Below, piece after piece: positions 1 through 8,707 of a stretch of 64,000 nucleotides of DNA. The notes beneath the pieces are model-generated. The model did no database searches. It was not told where the DNA came from and saw only the letters and a list, made by a program, of their open reading frames with translations. A program made the translations under genes and the position numbers. Source of the DNA: Azospirillum thermophilum (GTDB taxonomy: Bacteria > Pseudomonadota > Alphaproteobacteria > Azospirillales > Azospirillaceae); assembly GCF_003130795.1 (NCBI RefSeq), contig NZ_CP029353.1, positions 2,061,501 to 2,125,500 on the forward strand, given 5' to 3'. Position 1 is the stretch's first letter. The number at the start of each line of letters is the position of its first letter.

Positions 1-434
1 ACGATGCCCATGCCCTCACCGATCCCCTCGATCAGGGGGTCGAGAAGGCTCATGACGGCAGCGCGATCGGGGCCGTCCAGCTCCTCCGCCGCCTGCCTCT
101 TCGCCCGCAAGCCCTCCAGCCGCGGCAGCAGGCGGTCGCTGAGCGCGCGGCCTTCGGTCAGGATGCCGACAATGGTCCCGTCGTCGGAAAAATCATAGGC
201 GTCCGGCCGTGCCGGCCCCGATGCGACCCGTTCGAGGGCGTTCAGCGCCAGCAGGACCTTCTGCCCGCTGGCGGAGGCCCGCGCCCGATACTCCTGCGCA
301 GCGGTCGTCAGACGCTTGAGTTCCGCCACCACCTCGGGCCGCAAGGCCTTGGGCATGAAGCGGATCGGCTCCAGCAGTTCGGCCGGAGGCAGGAGGCGGT
401 CGGCGAGGTCGTCCAGGCGCAGTGCGAAGCTCAT
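1..434 (-). CDS. Hypothetical protein, 3' end outside the window
   Basis: An open frame runs leftward from ATG at 434 to the window edge without a stop, giving about 144 residues. The N-terminus reads MSFALRLDDLADRLLPPAEL and the rest is charged, Leu/Ala-rich and probably helical, with no membrane segment or motif that I recognise. It lies 95 bases downstream of the helicase gene on the same strand, so it could be co-transcribed. Codon use matches the GC-rich neighbours. Function unknown; coding status is fairly likely because the frame stays open with biased third positions. Confidence 0.6.
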   Translation of the reverse strand, partial: MSFALRLDDLADRLLPPAELLEPIRFMPKALRPEVVAELKRLTTAAQEYRARASASGQKVLLALNALERVASGPARPDAYDFSDDGTIVGILTEGRALSDRLLPRLEGLRAKRQAAEELDGPDRAAVMSLLDPLIEGIGEGMGI

Positions 435-529
435 GGGCGATAATGTGATTGTGGAAAGGAGGAGAGTCAACAACGCCCGGTGACGCGGCCCCGCCGCCGC
501 CTCCCTCCCCGATCCCTTACCCCGCCCCC

Positions 530-3500
530 TTACCCGGCCCCCTTACCCGGCCTTGTCGGCGGGACGACGAAGCTGTCCATCACCTTCTTGCGGCCGGCGT
601 GCTCGAAGTCGATCTCCAGCTTGTCCTGCTCCACCGCGACGACGGTGCCGTAGCCGAACTTCTGGTGGAAGACGCGGGCGCCCTTGGCGAAGGGGGCGTC
701 GGGGCGGGCGCGGGGGCGACGGCGTAGGCCCCCTGGTCCAGCGTGATGGTGCGCGGCGCCGGGGGCTGGCGCTGGCTGCCCCTGAATTGGAAGCCTGACT
801 GGAAGCCCGACTGGAAGCCGCCCCCCGACGAGCCCCAGGCGCCGCCCGAGGGCATGCCCCCCGCTCCGGCCCCGGCGAACAGGCCGGTCGCCGCCTCCGC
901 CTCGACGTCGTCGGCGGGAAGCTCCTCGACGAAGCGCGAGGGCACGGCGCTGACCCAGCTGCCGTAGAGGCGGCGGTTGGCGGCGTGGCTGACATAGGCC
1001 TTCCGCCGGGCGCGCGTCAGCCCGACATAGGCGAGCCGCCGCTCCTCCTCCAGCCCGGCGATGCCGGTCTCGTCCAGCGCCCGCTGGTTGGGGAAGACGC
1101 CCTCCTCCCAGCCGGGCAGGAAGACGTGGTCGAACTCCAGCCCCTTGGCGCCGTGCAGAGTCATCACCGTCACCTGGTCGATGCCGGCGGCCTCGGCATT
1201 CTCCATGACCAGTGCCACATGCTCCAGGAAGCCCGGAAGGTTCTCGAACTCCGCCATGGCGGTGATCAGCTCCTTCAGGTTCTCCAGCCGGCCGGGGGCC
1301 TCGGGCGTCTTGTCCTCCTGCCACATGCGGGTGTAGCCGGACTCGTCGAGGATCATGCGGGCGAGGTCGGTGTGCGGCATCGTCGCCATCAGCCCGCGCC
1401 AGCGGAAGAAGTCCTGCAGCAGGCCGCGCAGCGTGTTGCGCAGCTTGGGCTTCAGCTCGTCCGTCTCGGTCAGCGCCCAGCCGGCCTCGGTCAGCGGCAC
1501 GCCGCCGTTGCGCGCCGCGGTGTAGAGGCACTGCAGCGCCGCCGGGCCGACGCCGCGCTTGGGCACGTTGATGATGCGCTCGAAGGCGAGGTCGTCGTCG
1601 GGCGAGTTGACGACGCGGAGATAGGCCATCGCGTCGCGGATTTCCTGCCGCTCGTAGAAGCGCGGGCCGCCCAGCACCTTGTAGGGCAGGCCGAGCGTGA
1701 TGAAGCGCTCCTCGAACTCGCGGGTCTGGAAGCCGGCGCGCACCAGAACCGCGACCTGCGAGAGGGGAACGCCCTTGCGCTGCAGCGCCTCGATCTCCTC
1801 GCCGACCCAGCGCGCCTCCTCCTCGCCGTCCCACACCGCCTTGACGCGCACCGGCTCGCCCTTGTCGGCCTCGGTCCACAGCGTCTTGCCGAGCCGCCCC
1901 TGGTTGTTGGCGATCAGCCCGGAGGCGGCCGAGAGGATGTGCCCGGTCGACCGGTAGTTCTGCTCCAGCTTGATGATGGTGGCGCCGGGAAAGTCGGTCT
2001 CGAAGCGCAGGATGTTGCCGATCTCCGCCCCGCGCCAGGCGTAGATTGAGTTGTGCGTGAAAATTCCGTCCGCCGAGAAATTGTGGGTCGCCTCGATGTC
2101 CAGGTCGTGGACGGTGCCCTCATAGGAGATGCGGTCGACCGAGGTCACGATGTCGTAGCTCCCATCCTCGGCGAACAGCGCCATACCCGGCATGACCGAC
2201 GCCGCCGGCGTGAAGGGCAGAGAGTTCGCTTCCGTGACGTCGCCCAGGTTGGTTCCCAGCCGGGCCATGCGAACGAGGTTCAGCTTGCCGAAGGCATCGC
2301 CCAGCCGCGCAGCGTCATCGAGAAGCTGCCCGTAATCCTTGTTCGCCGTCTCCACCCGCCAGCTCGCGGATCCGGCCTTCGCCGAACGGACGCTGAAGCC
2401 GAGATCCTTCAGGATGGCCGCCCCGGCCTCGTCGTTGCCGACGACCGAGATGCGGTGCATCGGCGTCGGCCCGCGCCGGTCGCCGCACAGGGTCACGACC
2501 AGATTGCGCCGGCTGGCATTGCGCGAGCGGGGACGGTGATGTGGATGTCCGAGCGGCAGTCCGCGGTCGGCGAGCAGCCGGGCGGCGCTGGCGTCGGTAT
2601 CGAAGGCGGAGAAGACGCGGGACAGGTACTTCGCATCCTGGACCAAGCCTTTCTCCGACCTCCCCTTGCGCGGAACGAACGGAAGGGTCGGGATCTGGTA
2701 GCGGAGCGAGAGAATGTACTCCTCGGCCCGCGCGTCGTTCTCCGACCCGTGGGTTCCAACGATCCATAGCGCGTCCGCCCGCTCCTGGAGCAGGCGCTGC
2801 ATGAAGCCGACCATCGGCTTGACCTGCCCGGAGGTGTAGACCTGCGAGGTGCCGAGCCGCCACCCCATCCCGTCCTTGTGCATCAGGTAGGTGAAGTAGG
2901 TCTGCGGCGTCAGGCCGAGGCGATAGCCCGCGAAATGGACATGATCAGGCGTGCTGGTCAGTCGGCGTCCGCCCCTCGTCCCGATGACGACGACGCTGCC
3001 GCGATACTCCTTCGCGTGGGTCCGCAGGACCAGGGCGGGGCGCAGATCGCCACTCCCGTAATTGGAAAGAACGGCGTCGCCCGGCTTGACCTCCTCGATC
3101 GGCCGGCGGCTTCCGTCGGCCATGGCGATCGGCGTTCCGGCGACGAGACATTGATCCTCGTCGCCGACGCAGCAGATGTTCTTGTGCGCCTGGGACAGGA
3201 TGCGCAGCCAGAGATACTGCGCCACGTTCGTGTCCTGATACTCGTCCACCAGGATGTAGCGGAACTTGCGGTGATATTCGGCCAGCACGTCCGGATGGCC
3301 CTGGAAGATCGCCAGATTGTGCAGCAGCAGGTCGCCGAAGTCGCAGGCGTTGAGCGTGCGCAGCCGCTCCTGGTAGGCGCGGTAGAGCGCCACCACCCGG
3401 CCGCCGGCCACCTCGCCGCCGTCGCCGTCCTTCAGCCGGTCGGGCGTCAGGCCGCGGTCCTTCCAGCGCTCGATCACCGACAGCACCTGGCGGGCCGGCC

Positions 3501-3972
3501 ATTTCTTGGAGTCGATGTTCTCCGCCTCCAGCAGCTGCTTGATCAGCCGGATCTGGTCGTCGGTGTCGAGGATGGTGAAGTTCGACTTCAGCCCGACCAG
3601 TTCGGCATGGCGGCGCAGGATCCGGGCGGCCAGCGCGTGAAAGGTACCGAGCCACCACCCCTCCGGCTCGATGCCGACGAGATGGGCGACGCGCTCGCGC
3701 ATCTCGCGCGCCGCCTTGTTGGTGAAGGTCACCGCCAGGATCTGGTAGGCCGCGGCCCGCCGGGTCATCAGCAGGTGGGCCAGCCGCGTGGTCAGCACCC
3801 GCGTCTTGCCGGTGCCCGCCCCGGCCAGCACCAGCACCGGCCCGTCGAGCGCCTCGACCGCCGCCCGCTGCGTCGGGTTGAGGCCGTCGAGATAGGCGAA
3901 CCGGTTCACCGGCGGGGCGGCGGGCGGTTCGGCGTGGCTCAGCGGGTCGTCGAAGGCGAAGGGATCGGACAT
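530..3972 (-). CDS. uvrD: ATP-dependent DNA helicase UvrD/PcrA, intein-containing, apparent frameshift near the 3' end
   Basis: Superfamily 1A 3'-5' DNA helicase of nucleotide excision repair, mismatch repair and replication-fork maintenance. Walker A (GAGTGKT) lies at residues 51-57 and the DExx box (LVDEYQDT) at 241-248. Motif III is split: GDEDQ at 270-274 is followed by a 367-residue intein before SIYAWRGA resumes. Further motifs include QNYRST and VMTLHGAKGLEFDHVF. The first frame ends at 580 with a nonsense tail, but the family's C-terminal domain (FAKGARVFHQKFGYGTVVAV) continues in another frame to a stop at 530-532. Adding one base to the G run at 701-704 or 712-716 joins the two. The repaired precursor would be about 1147 residues and the spliced helicase about 780, normal for the family. 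The frameshift is a sequencing error or a real mutation; the sequence cannot tell which. Confidence 0.93.
2050..3150 (-). other. Intein within UvrD/PcrA (residues 275-641 of the precursor)
   Basis: A 367-residue in-frame insert splits helicase motif III exactly between Gln274 and Ser642. It begins with Cys (TGT at 3148-3150), has a block A start CLVAGTPIAMADGS, a block B TxxH motif (TSTPDHVHF, residues 339-347) and a block F region (VHDLDIEATHNFSADG). It ends in IFTHN followed by Ser+1, the class 1 splicing pattern. About 270 residues lie between blocks B and F, too many for a mini-intein. I see no LAGLIDADG pair there; recognisable strings are YILSLRYQIPTLPF and a PHHRP motif, so a nuclease of another type, or a decayed one, may be present. 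The DNA looks less GC-rich than the flanking exteins, which fits horizontal arrival. Confidence 0.93.
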
Positions 3973-3993
3973 GCGCGCGTACTCTGCTCCAAA

Positions 3994-4043
3994 GCAGGTC
4001 TGCCCGGATCGGGCCTCCTGTGGCCCGGACCGGGCAGACCTGC
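3994..4043. repeat. Long stem-loop 1 in the uvrD leader
   Basis: GCAGGTCTGCCCGG (3994-4007) is a perfect 14-base inverted match to 4030-4043. The interior also pairs (CGGGCC with GGCCCG), leaving a small TCCTGT loop, for a stem of about 20 pairs. It ends 22 bases upstream of the uvrD start codon. It could be an mRNA leader structure, a transcription-attenuating hairpin or a palindromic repeat element. Confidence 0.75.
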
Positions 4044-4058
4044 GGACTCCATGGTTCT

Positions 4059-4106
4059 GCAGGATTCCCGAACCCGCCCGCGGATGGGCGGGCTCGGAAA
4101 TCCTGC
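4059..4106. repeat. Long stem-loop 2 in the uvrD leader
   Basis: GCAGGATT (4059-4066) pairs with 4099-4106, CCGA (4068-4071) with 4094-4097 and CCCGCCC (4073-4079) with 4086-4092. Only two mismatches and a six-base loop interrupt the hairpin. It starts 15 bases beyond stem-loop 1 and shares its GCAGG outer end, suggesting a repeated palindromic unit. Confidence 0.7.
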
Positions 4107-4626
4107 CGGGGGCGGCACCGTATATAGCATGCCTGCCCCCACCCTGAACCCCCGCCCGAGTCCGTGCCCGGCCCCTCCCCCGGCCGACCGGCCGAGAGAC
4201 CGCGGAACCGGGCCTATGACTGTAACCGGCCTCCGGTCCTATACGACGGCAAGCCGCCTAGGCCCGCCGGAAGCCGGGCCGTTGCAAATGGCACGGGGTC
4301 ATCGGCCAGAGATCACAGGAACTCGCGCAGATCTTGGCTGGCGAGAGAACATTGAACCACCATTTATTATTCCATGGTCACATTGGCCTGCCATCTTTGA
4401 CCGATCTTTGTCTTATCCTCGCTTACGGCATATGCCCATTGCGAGACGAAGATTCTACTTTGGAGAAATTTTCTGTCCCGCAAATCCGGGGTAAGGTCGG
4501 TTCAAATCGTGGCAACCCGCGGCCGAACGGACAAGCGCATGAGCGCATGATCCGGACCCGGTGGGGGAACACGCCCAGCGCCAACGGCGCAACCACTTCG
4601 AACCGAACAGAAGGCGGGTAGCGACC

Positions 4627-5310
4627 ATGGATCCCGTAAAGGTATTCCTCATCGATACGAACAAGCTCTTTCGCGAAGGCATGAAGCGGCTGTTCGAAGG
4701 AAGCCCGTTCAGGGTCGTCGGCGAGGCCGGCAGCCTGCGCGAAGGCGTTCCGGCCGTTGAGGCGGCGGGCAACACCCCCGATCTGATCCTGATCGATCTC
4801 GCCAACGGCGGCGAGGACGAGGTGGACGCGATGCGCGCGCTGCGGGCCCGGCATCCGGATCTGAAGATGGTGATCCTCACCACCGAGCTGTGCACCCGCC
4901 GCCTGTCGGGCGCGCTGGGCGCCGGCGCCGGCGGTTACCTGATGAAGGACATCGCCTGCGAATCGCTGATGCAGTCGCTGAAGCTGGTGATGATGGGCGA
5001 GAAGGTGTTCCCGACCCACCTCGCCGAGCTGCTGATCAGCGGCCGCACCGAGGAGATGACCACCGAGGTGCCGGCCCGCCGCAAGGGCCTGTCGCAGCGC
5101 GAGGTGCAGATCCTGCGCTGCCTGCTGAACGGCAACAGCAACAAGATGATCGCCAACCACCTGAACATCACCGAGGCGACGGTCAAGGTCCACCTGAAGA
5201 GCCTGCTGCGCAAGATCAACGCCTCGAACCGCACCCAGGCCGCCATCTGGGCGCTGAACAACGGCATCGGCGACCAGGCCGAGCCCGCCGTGCCCGCCAC
5301 CATGGCCTGA
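4627..5310 (+). CDS. NarL/FixJ-type response regulator with atypical receiver
   Basis: A 227-residue regulator with a receiver domain (about 1-120) and a LuxR/GerE helix-turn-helix (about 155-210, including GLSQREVQILRCLLNG and ITEATVKVHLKSLLRKI). The likely phosphorylation site is Asp57 (LILIDLANGG), with Thr85/86 and Lys108 in the expected places. The acidic pocket is incomplete: the usual Asp-Asp pair reads Asp10-Thr11-Asn12. Residues after Asp57 also depart from the common MPGMDG pattern. Phosphorylation may therefore be weak or replaced by another input. I chose ATG 4627 because receiver homology begins immediately after it; the upstream extension to 4561 looks non-coding. No histidine kinase lies next to it. 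Confidence 0.85.
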   Translation: MDPVKVFLIDTNKLFREGMKRLFEGSPFRVVGEAGSLREGVPAVEAAGNTPDLILIDLANGGEDEVDAMRALRARHPDLKMVILTTELCTRRLSGALGAGAGGYLMKDIACESLMQSLKLVMMGEKVFPTHLAELLISGRTEEMTTEVPARRKGLSQREVQILRCLLNGNSNKMIANHLNITEATVKVHLKSLLRKINASNRTQAAIWALNNGIGDQAEPAVPATMA

Positions 5311-5622
5311 CGGACGGACCGACGGACGCCCGTCCGCCCGACGGCATCTCCGAACGGGGCCGGCACCGCATCGCCCGAGGGCGAGGCGGCCGGCCCCGTC
5401 GCCGTTGGCGGTACGGGACCGTTTATGACCCCGGGCCTTTGTTCCATGGCTTACGCTTTTACGCCGTCTGCCCTCCGGAGGTTGCCCGAAGGGGCAGTGA
5501 CATAAGACCAAAAGCGCACTTCATGACGAAAGTACCGGAAACCATTTCAATGGCACGGGTTCCGCTCCCGCAGCGGCGCCCGCCGACCGATTCTGTCCCA
5601 GCCACATTCGGAAATCCCAGCG
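5311..5622. other. Intergenic region between the two response regulators
   Basis: These 312 bases have no gene. They contain the hairpin at 5355-5398 and presumably the promoter of the second regulator. I see no clear sigma-70 hexamers or operator repeats. Confidence 0.5.
5355..5398 (+). terminator. Possible terminator hairpin after the first response regulator
   Basis: CGGGGCCGGC (5355-5364) is a perfect inverted match to 5389-5398, with a second small stem (CGCCC/GGGCG) inside the loop. It lies 45 bases after the stop codon. No T run follows, so termination is uncertain. Confidence 0.45.
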
Positions 5623-6279
5623 ATGAACGTGCTGATCGCCGATGACCATCTCCTGTTCCGGGACGGGCTGCGCCGCCTGCTGGCTCAGTTCGACCCGGAC
5701 ATGACCTTCTCCGAGGCCAGCACCTATGACGAGGTGCGCGCGATGTGCGACGGCAGCACGCCCTTCGACCTGATCCTGCTGGACCTCGGCATGCCCGGCT
5801 GGAACGGCTTCTCGGCGCTGGGCGACATCCATGCCAGGCTGCCGAAGGCGCTGCTGGTGGTGGTCTCGGGATCGGAGCGGCGGTCGGACCTGCTGGCGGC
5901 GCTGGAGAACGGGGCCGCCGGCTACATCCCGAAATCCTCCAGCGCCAAGGTGCTGATGGGCGCCCTGCAGCTCGTGCTGGCCGGCGGCATCTATCTGCCG
6001 GAACAGGCGATCCGCGGCGGCGACCGCTTCGACTTCTCCCAGCCGGTCGATGCGATCAACGACGAGACGGCGCAGGCGCTGTCCTCGGGGGCGGCCGACC
6101 AGCTCACGCCCCGCCAGCGCGACGTGCTGGCCCGCCTGCGCGACGGCAAGTCGAACAAGCAGATCGCCCACGAGCTGGGGCTGACCGAAGGCACGGTGAA
6201 GGTCCACGTCACCGCCATCCTCCGCCATCTCGGCGTGCGCAACCGCACCCAGGCGGCGCTGACCGCGCAGAGCCTGTGA
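5623..6279 (+). CDS. NarL/FixJ-type response regulator
   Basis: A 218-residue DNA-binding response regulator. The receiver has the full active site: Asp7-Asp8 (IADDH), phospho-acceptor Asp54 (LILLDLGMPG), Ser82 and Lys104. The C-terminal LuxR-type helix-turn-helix contains LTPRQRDVLARLRDGKSNKQ and TEGTVKVHVTAILRHLGV. It follows another regulator of the same class on the same strand but the 312-base gap argues for separate transcription. The contrast with the incomplete pocket of its neighbour suggests the pair diverged in how they are switched. The partner kinase is not nearby. Confidence 0.88.
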   Translation: MNVLIADDHLLFRDGLRRLLAQFDPDMTFSEASTYDEVRAMCDGSTPFDLILLDLGMPGWNGFSALGDIHARLPKALLVVVSGSERRSDLLAALENGAAGYIPKSSSAKVLMGALQLVLAGGIYLPEQAIRGGDRFDFSQPVDAINDETAQALSSGAADQLTPRQRDVLARLRDGKSNKQIAHELGLTEGTVKVHVTAILRHLGVRNRTQAALTAQSL

Positions 6280-6327
6280 ACCGGTCCGGCCGGGAGGGGC
6301 CCCGCCCTTCCCCGCCGGCCCCGCCCC

Positions 6328-7245
6328 TCACCGCGCCCTGCGTTCCAGCGGTCCGCGCTCGTTCCCACCCCGCTCCATGGCCCCCCGCTCCACCGCGTTG
6401 ACGAGGGCGGTCAGCGCCGCCCGCAGTTCGGCGGGATGGGTGCGCGGCCGCACGCCGCGGGCGCCGGACACCTCGACCACCGTCAGGGTGCGGCAGCCGG
6501 TCAGCCCGCGCTCCAGAAGCTCCATGGCCTGATTGGTGGAGTCGGTGCCGCGCACCAGCGTCACCGGGACGCGGATCGCCTGCAGGTCGCCATCCGCCAC
6601 CGGCAGCGGCTGGTCGGCGGTCTGGCCGAGCCAGCCGGCGACGCGGCGCTGCCAGGCGGTCGGCCCGCCCTCGTCCTCCACCACCATCAGGCCGCCGACC
6701 GAATCGGCGCAGTCCACCGCCAGCCGGACCGCCAGCGCCAGCGACCCGATGCCGGCCACCACCACCGCCTTGCGCCCGCCGCGCACCGACAGCAGCGGAC
6801 GCAGCCGCGCGGCGGCCATGGTCGGCACCACCTCGGCGGTCAGCCATTCCTGCCCGACCGGCACCGCATGGAGAAGCCGCCACCAGGCGCCGGCGCCGCG
6901 ATGCAGGAACAGGACCCGCCGGCCGTTGGGCTCGCCGGCGATGGCGTCGGGCATGATGCCGCCGGCCAGGGCGCCGGCAGCCGCCGGGCCGGGAGGCCGC
7001 CCGTCGGAGCCGCCGTGGGAGCCGCCGTGGGACCCGCCGTCGGAGCCGCCGTCGGGCCGGTTGTCGGGCCGTCCGTCGATGAGGGCGGACTGCGGATGGG
7101 ACGGACGCGGGACCCGGCGCGCCCGCATGGAGGCAGTGGCGCCGAAGCCGGCGTCGAGGAAACCGGGGCGGAGAAGCCCGATACGGAAGAACCCCGGGCG
7201 CAAGAACCCCGTGCGAAAGAATCCGGTGCGGAATGACAAGGACAC
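6328..7245 (-). CDS. Alpha/beta-hydrolase-like protein with repetitive N-terminus
   Basis: Up to 305 residues if read from GTG 7245. The C-terminal two thirds resembles an alpha/beta hydrolase: an oxyanion-type segment (RVLFLHRGAGAWW), a strand-turn AVVVAGIGSLALAVRL, then VPVTLVRGTDST and a late His (THPAELRAAL). I do not see a convincing GxSxG nucleophile, so it may be a non-catalytic relative. The first 90 residues are low-complexity: six copies of a pentapeptide of the type FRTGF, then GGSDGGSH repeats. The true start may be ATG 6954 (MPDAIAGEPN), just before the domain. Neighbours give no functional clue. Confidence 0.5.
   Translation of the reverse strand: MSLSFRTGFFRTGFLRPGFFRIGLLRPGFLDAGFGATASMRARRVPRPSHPQSALIDGRPDNRPDGGSDGGSHGGSHGGSDGRPPGPAAAGALAGGIMPDAIAGEPNGRRVLFLHRGAGAWWRLLHAVPVGQEWLTAEVVPTMAAARLRPLLSVRGGRKAVVVAGIGSLALAVRLAVDCADSVGGLMVVEDEGGPTAWQRRVAGWLGQTADQPLPVADGDLQAIRVPVTLVRGTDSTNQAMELLERGLTGCRTLTVVEVSGARGVRPRTHPAELRAALTALVNAVERGAMERGGNERGPLERRAR
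7003..7050. repeat. Four 12-base tandem repeats
   Basis: Four near-identical copies of GTCGGAGCCGCC occupy 7003-7014, 7015-7026, 7027-7038 and 7039-7050. Read in the minus-strand gene they encode a Gly-Gly-Ser-Asp/His repeat, a flexible linker-like tract. Confidence 0.85.
7144..7233. repeat. Six imperfect 15-base tandem repeats
   Basis: On the minus strand six 15-base units encode pentapeptides of the form [FL]-[RD]-x-G-[FL]: FRTGF, FRTGF, LRPGF, FRIGL, LRPGF and LDAGF. Third bases vary between copies, so if translated the peptide pattern is kept better than the DNA. Confidence 0.75.
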
Positions 7246-7471
7246 GATCCCGGCTGGCCTCTCCCAAGGCGGGCAGACTTCCCGCGTTGGTTTCAGCCTA
7301 GCCGAGGCAACCGTCCGTCGTCCCGTTCGATAAAATGGCCCTAAACGTTAACGCCGGGCGGCGGACGGTGGAGAACGACCACAACTTCCGCAACCTCCGG
7401 TCCAGGTCGGCGGCGCGCCGTGCGACCGCACGGCATGGTTCCCGGCCGCCACCGTGCCGCAACCGGCGGCT

Positions 7472-8017
7472 TCAGTGCAGGGTGATCGCCTCTTCGGCGT
7501 CGAGCCCGCCCGGACCACGCCTGCGCAGCGCGCCCGACAGGTCGCGCCATTCCGGGGCACCTCCAAGTTGCTGGAGGAGCTGGGTGGTGAAGGCGAAGAC
7601 CGCCTGTTCCAGCGGCGCGTTGTCGGCCGCATGGGCGTTGACCGTCAGGCAGGATTCGGCGGCGCTCTCGAAGATCGCGGCGGCGGCGGTGGCGCCCGGC
7701 CCCGGCGGCGGCAGCGGGATGGCGACCGGCTCCTGCCCGGTGGTGCGCAGGCGCGACATGTTCTCCACCAGCAGCCGGGTGCGGATGGCGGTATCGACGG
7801 CCGCCGCCATGCTGTAGCCCGCCTCCTCCTCGACGGTGGAGCGCAGGATGCGCAGGCCGGCGATCAGCCCGTGCGCCACGTCGCCCGTGCCGCCGCGCTT
7901 GGCCGCGGCGGCCACGGCGGTGCCGAGGATGGCCGCGACCACCGGCGACGCCGCCAGGGTGTCGTCCAGAAAGCCGGCCGTGTCGCCGGTGTCCTCCAGG
8001 TTCATTGCGTCGCTCAT
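7472..8017 (-). CDS. Hypothetical protein
   Basis: A 181-residue protein from ATG 8017, chosen because a good ribosome site (GGAGGAAGC) immediately precedes it. The sequence starts MSDAMNLEDTGDTAGFLDDT and is Ala-rich and mainly helical (SPVVAAILGTAVAAAAKRGG, then an amphipathic region and an acidic end). No signal peptide or clear transmembrane helix, and I recognise no domain. The alanine-rich helices and polar loops suggest a cytoplasmic helical bundle. Its neighbours are unrelated. Confidence 0.65.
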   Translation of the reverse strand: MSDAMNLEDTGDTAGFLDDTLAASPVVAAILGTAVAAAAKRGGTGDVAHGLIAGLRILRSTVEEEAGYSMAAAVDTAIRTRLLVENMSRLRTTGQEPVAIPLPPPGPGATAAAAIFESAAESCLTVNAHAADNAPLEQAVFAFTTQLLQQLGGAPEWRDLSGALRRRGPGGLDAEEAITLH

Positions 8018-8226
8018 GCTTCCTCCGATGCGGTTGGACCGTCGGGGTCCGCTGTCTGGCCGATCCCGTGACCGCCTCTTTCCGATCTGTGGATCTCCGG
8101 GGGCGCCGTCAAGCGGACGAGCCGGAAGCGGAAGCCGCGCCCCCGGCGCCCCCTCTTTTGCGCCGCGGCCCTCTGGCACCGGCCGGCCGGCGTCCCCAGA
8201 TCTCCGGGGAAAGGAGATCCGCAGCC

Positions 8227-8670
8227 ATGCCCCTGCTCAGCCTGATCCTCAACATCCTCTGGGTCCTCACCGGCGGCCTGTGGATGGCCGCGGCCTGGCT
8301 GCTCGCGGCCCTGCTGATGGTGGTGTCCATCATCGGCATTCCCTGGGCCCGCTCGGCGCTGACCATCGCGTGGTATGCCCTGCTTCCCTTTGGGCAAACC
8401 GCCGTCCGCCGGGATGAGTTCCGCGGCCGCGAAGACATCGGCACCGGCGCGCTCGGATTCCTCGGCAACGTGGTGTGGTTCGTCTTCGCCGGCTGGTGGC
8501 TGGCGCTCGGCCATCTGATCACCGCCGCCGGCCTCGCCATCACCATCATCGGCATCCCCTGGGCCTGGGCCCACCTGAAGCTGGCGCTGCTCGCCCTGTG
8601 GCCGGTCGGCACGGAGATCGTCACGACCGACGAGATGGACATGCGCCGCCGCGCCATGGGACGCTACTGA
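8227..8670 (+). CDS. YccF-family inner membrane protein
   Basis: A 147-residue membrane protein with two YccF (DUF307) repeats. Each contains a hydrophobic hairpin ending in a GIPWA motif (IIGIPWARSALTIAWYALLP and IIGIPWAWAHLKLALLALWP). About four membrane helices are visible. ATG 8227 is preceded by AAAGGAGA at a normal distance. The family is widespread but its function is not established. The gene stands alone, with convergent transcription from the DUF3095 gene on its right. Confidence 0.88.
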   Translation: MPLLSLILNILWVLTGGLWMAAAWLLAALLMVVSIIGIPWARSALTIAWYALLPFGQTAVRRDEFRGREDIGTGALGFLGNVVWFVFAGWWLALGHLITAAGLAITIIGIPWAWAHLKLALLALWPVGTEIVTTDEMDMRRRAMGRY

Positions 8671-8707
8671 GGGGGGCGTCGGCGAGGGGGGCGCTCCCGC
8701 CCCGGCG

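Larger units (their letters stand above)
3973..4626. other. Divergent intergenic region between uvrD and a response regulator
   Basis: These 654 bases hold no convincing gene. The left third contains two long stem-loops (listed separately). The right part, about 4340-4500, is clearly richer in A and T than the surroundings and probably carries the promoters of the response regulator gene that starts at 4627. A short open frame at 4334-4621 has no recognisable product and unusual codon use, so I do not call it. Confidence 0.6.

Noticed and set aside
4334..4621. A 95-codon open frame between uvrD and the response regulator
   Set aside because: Its codon use is unlike the neighbours and it covers the A/T-rich promoter-like DNA; the regulator's own start is well supported at 4627.
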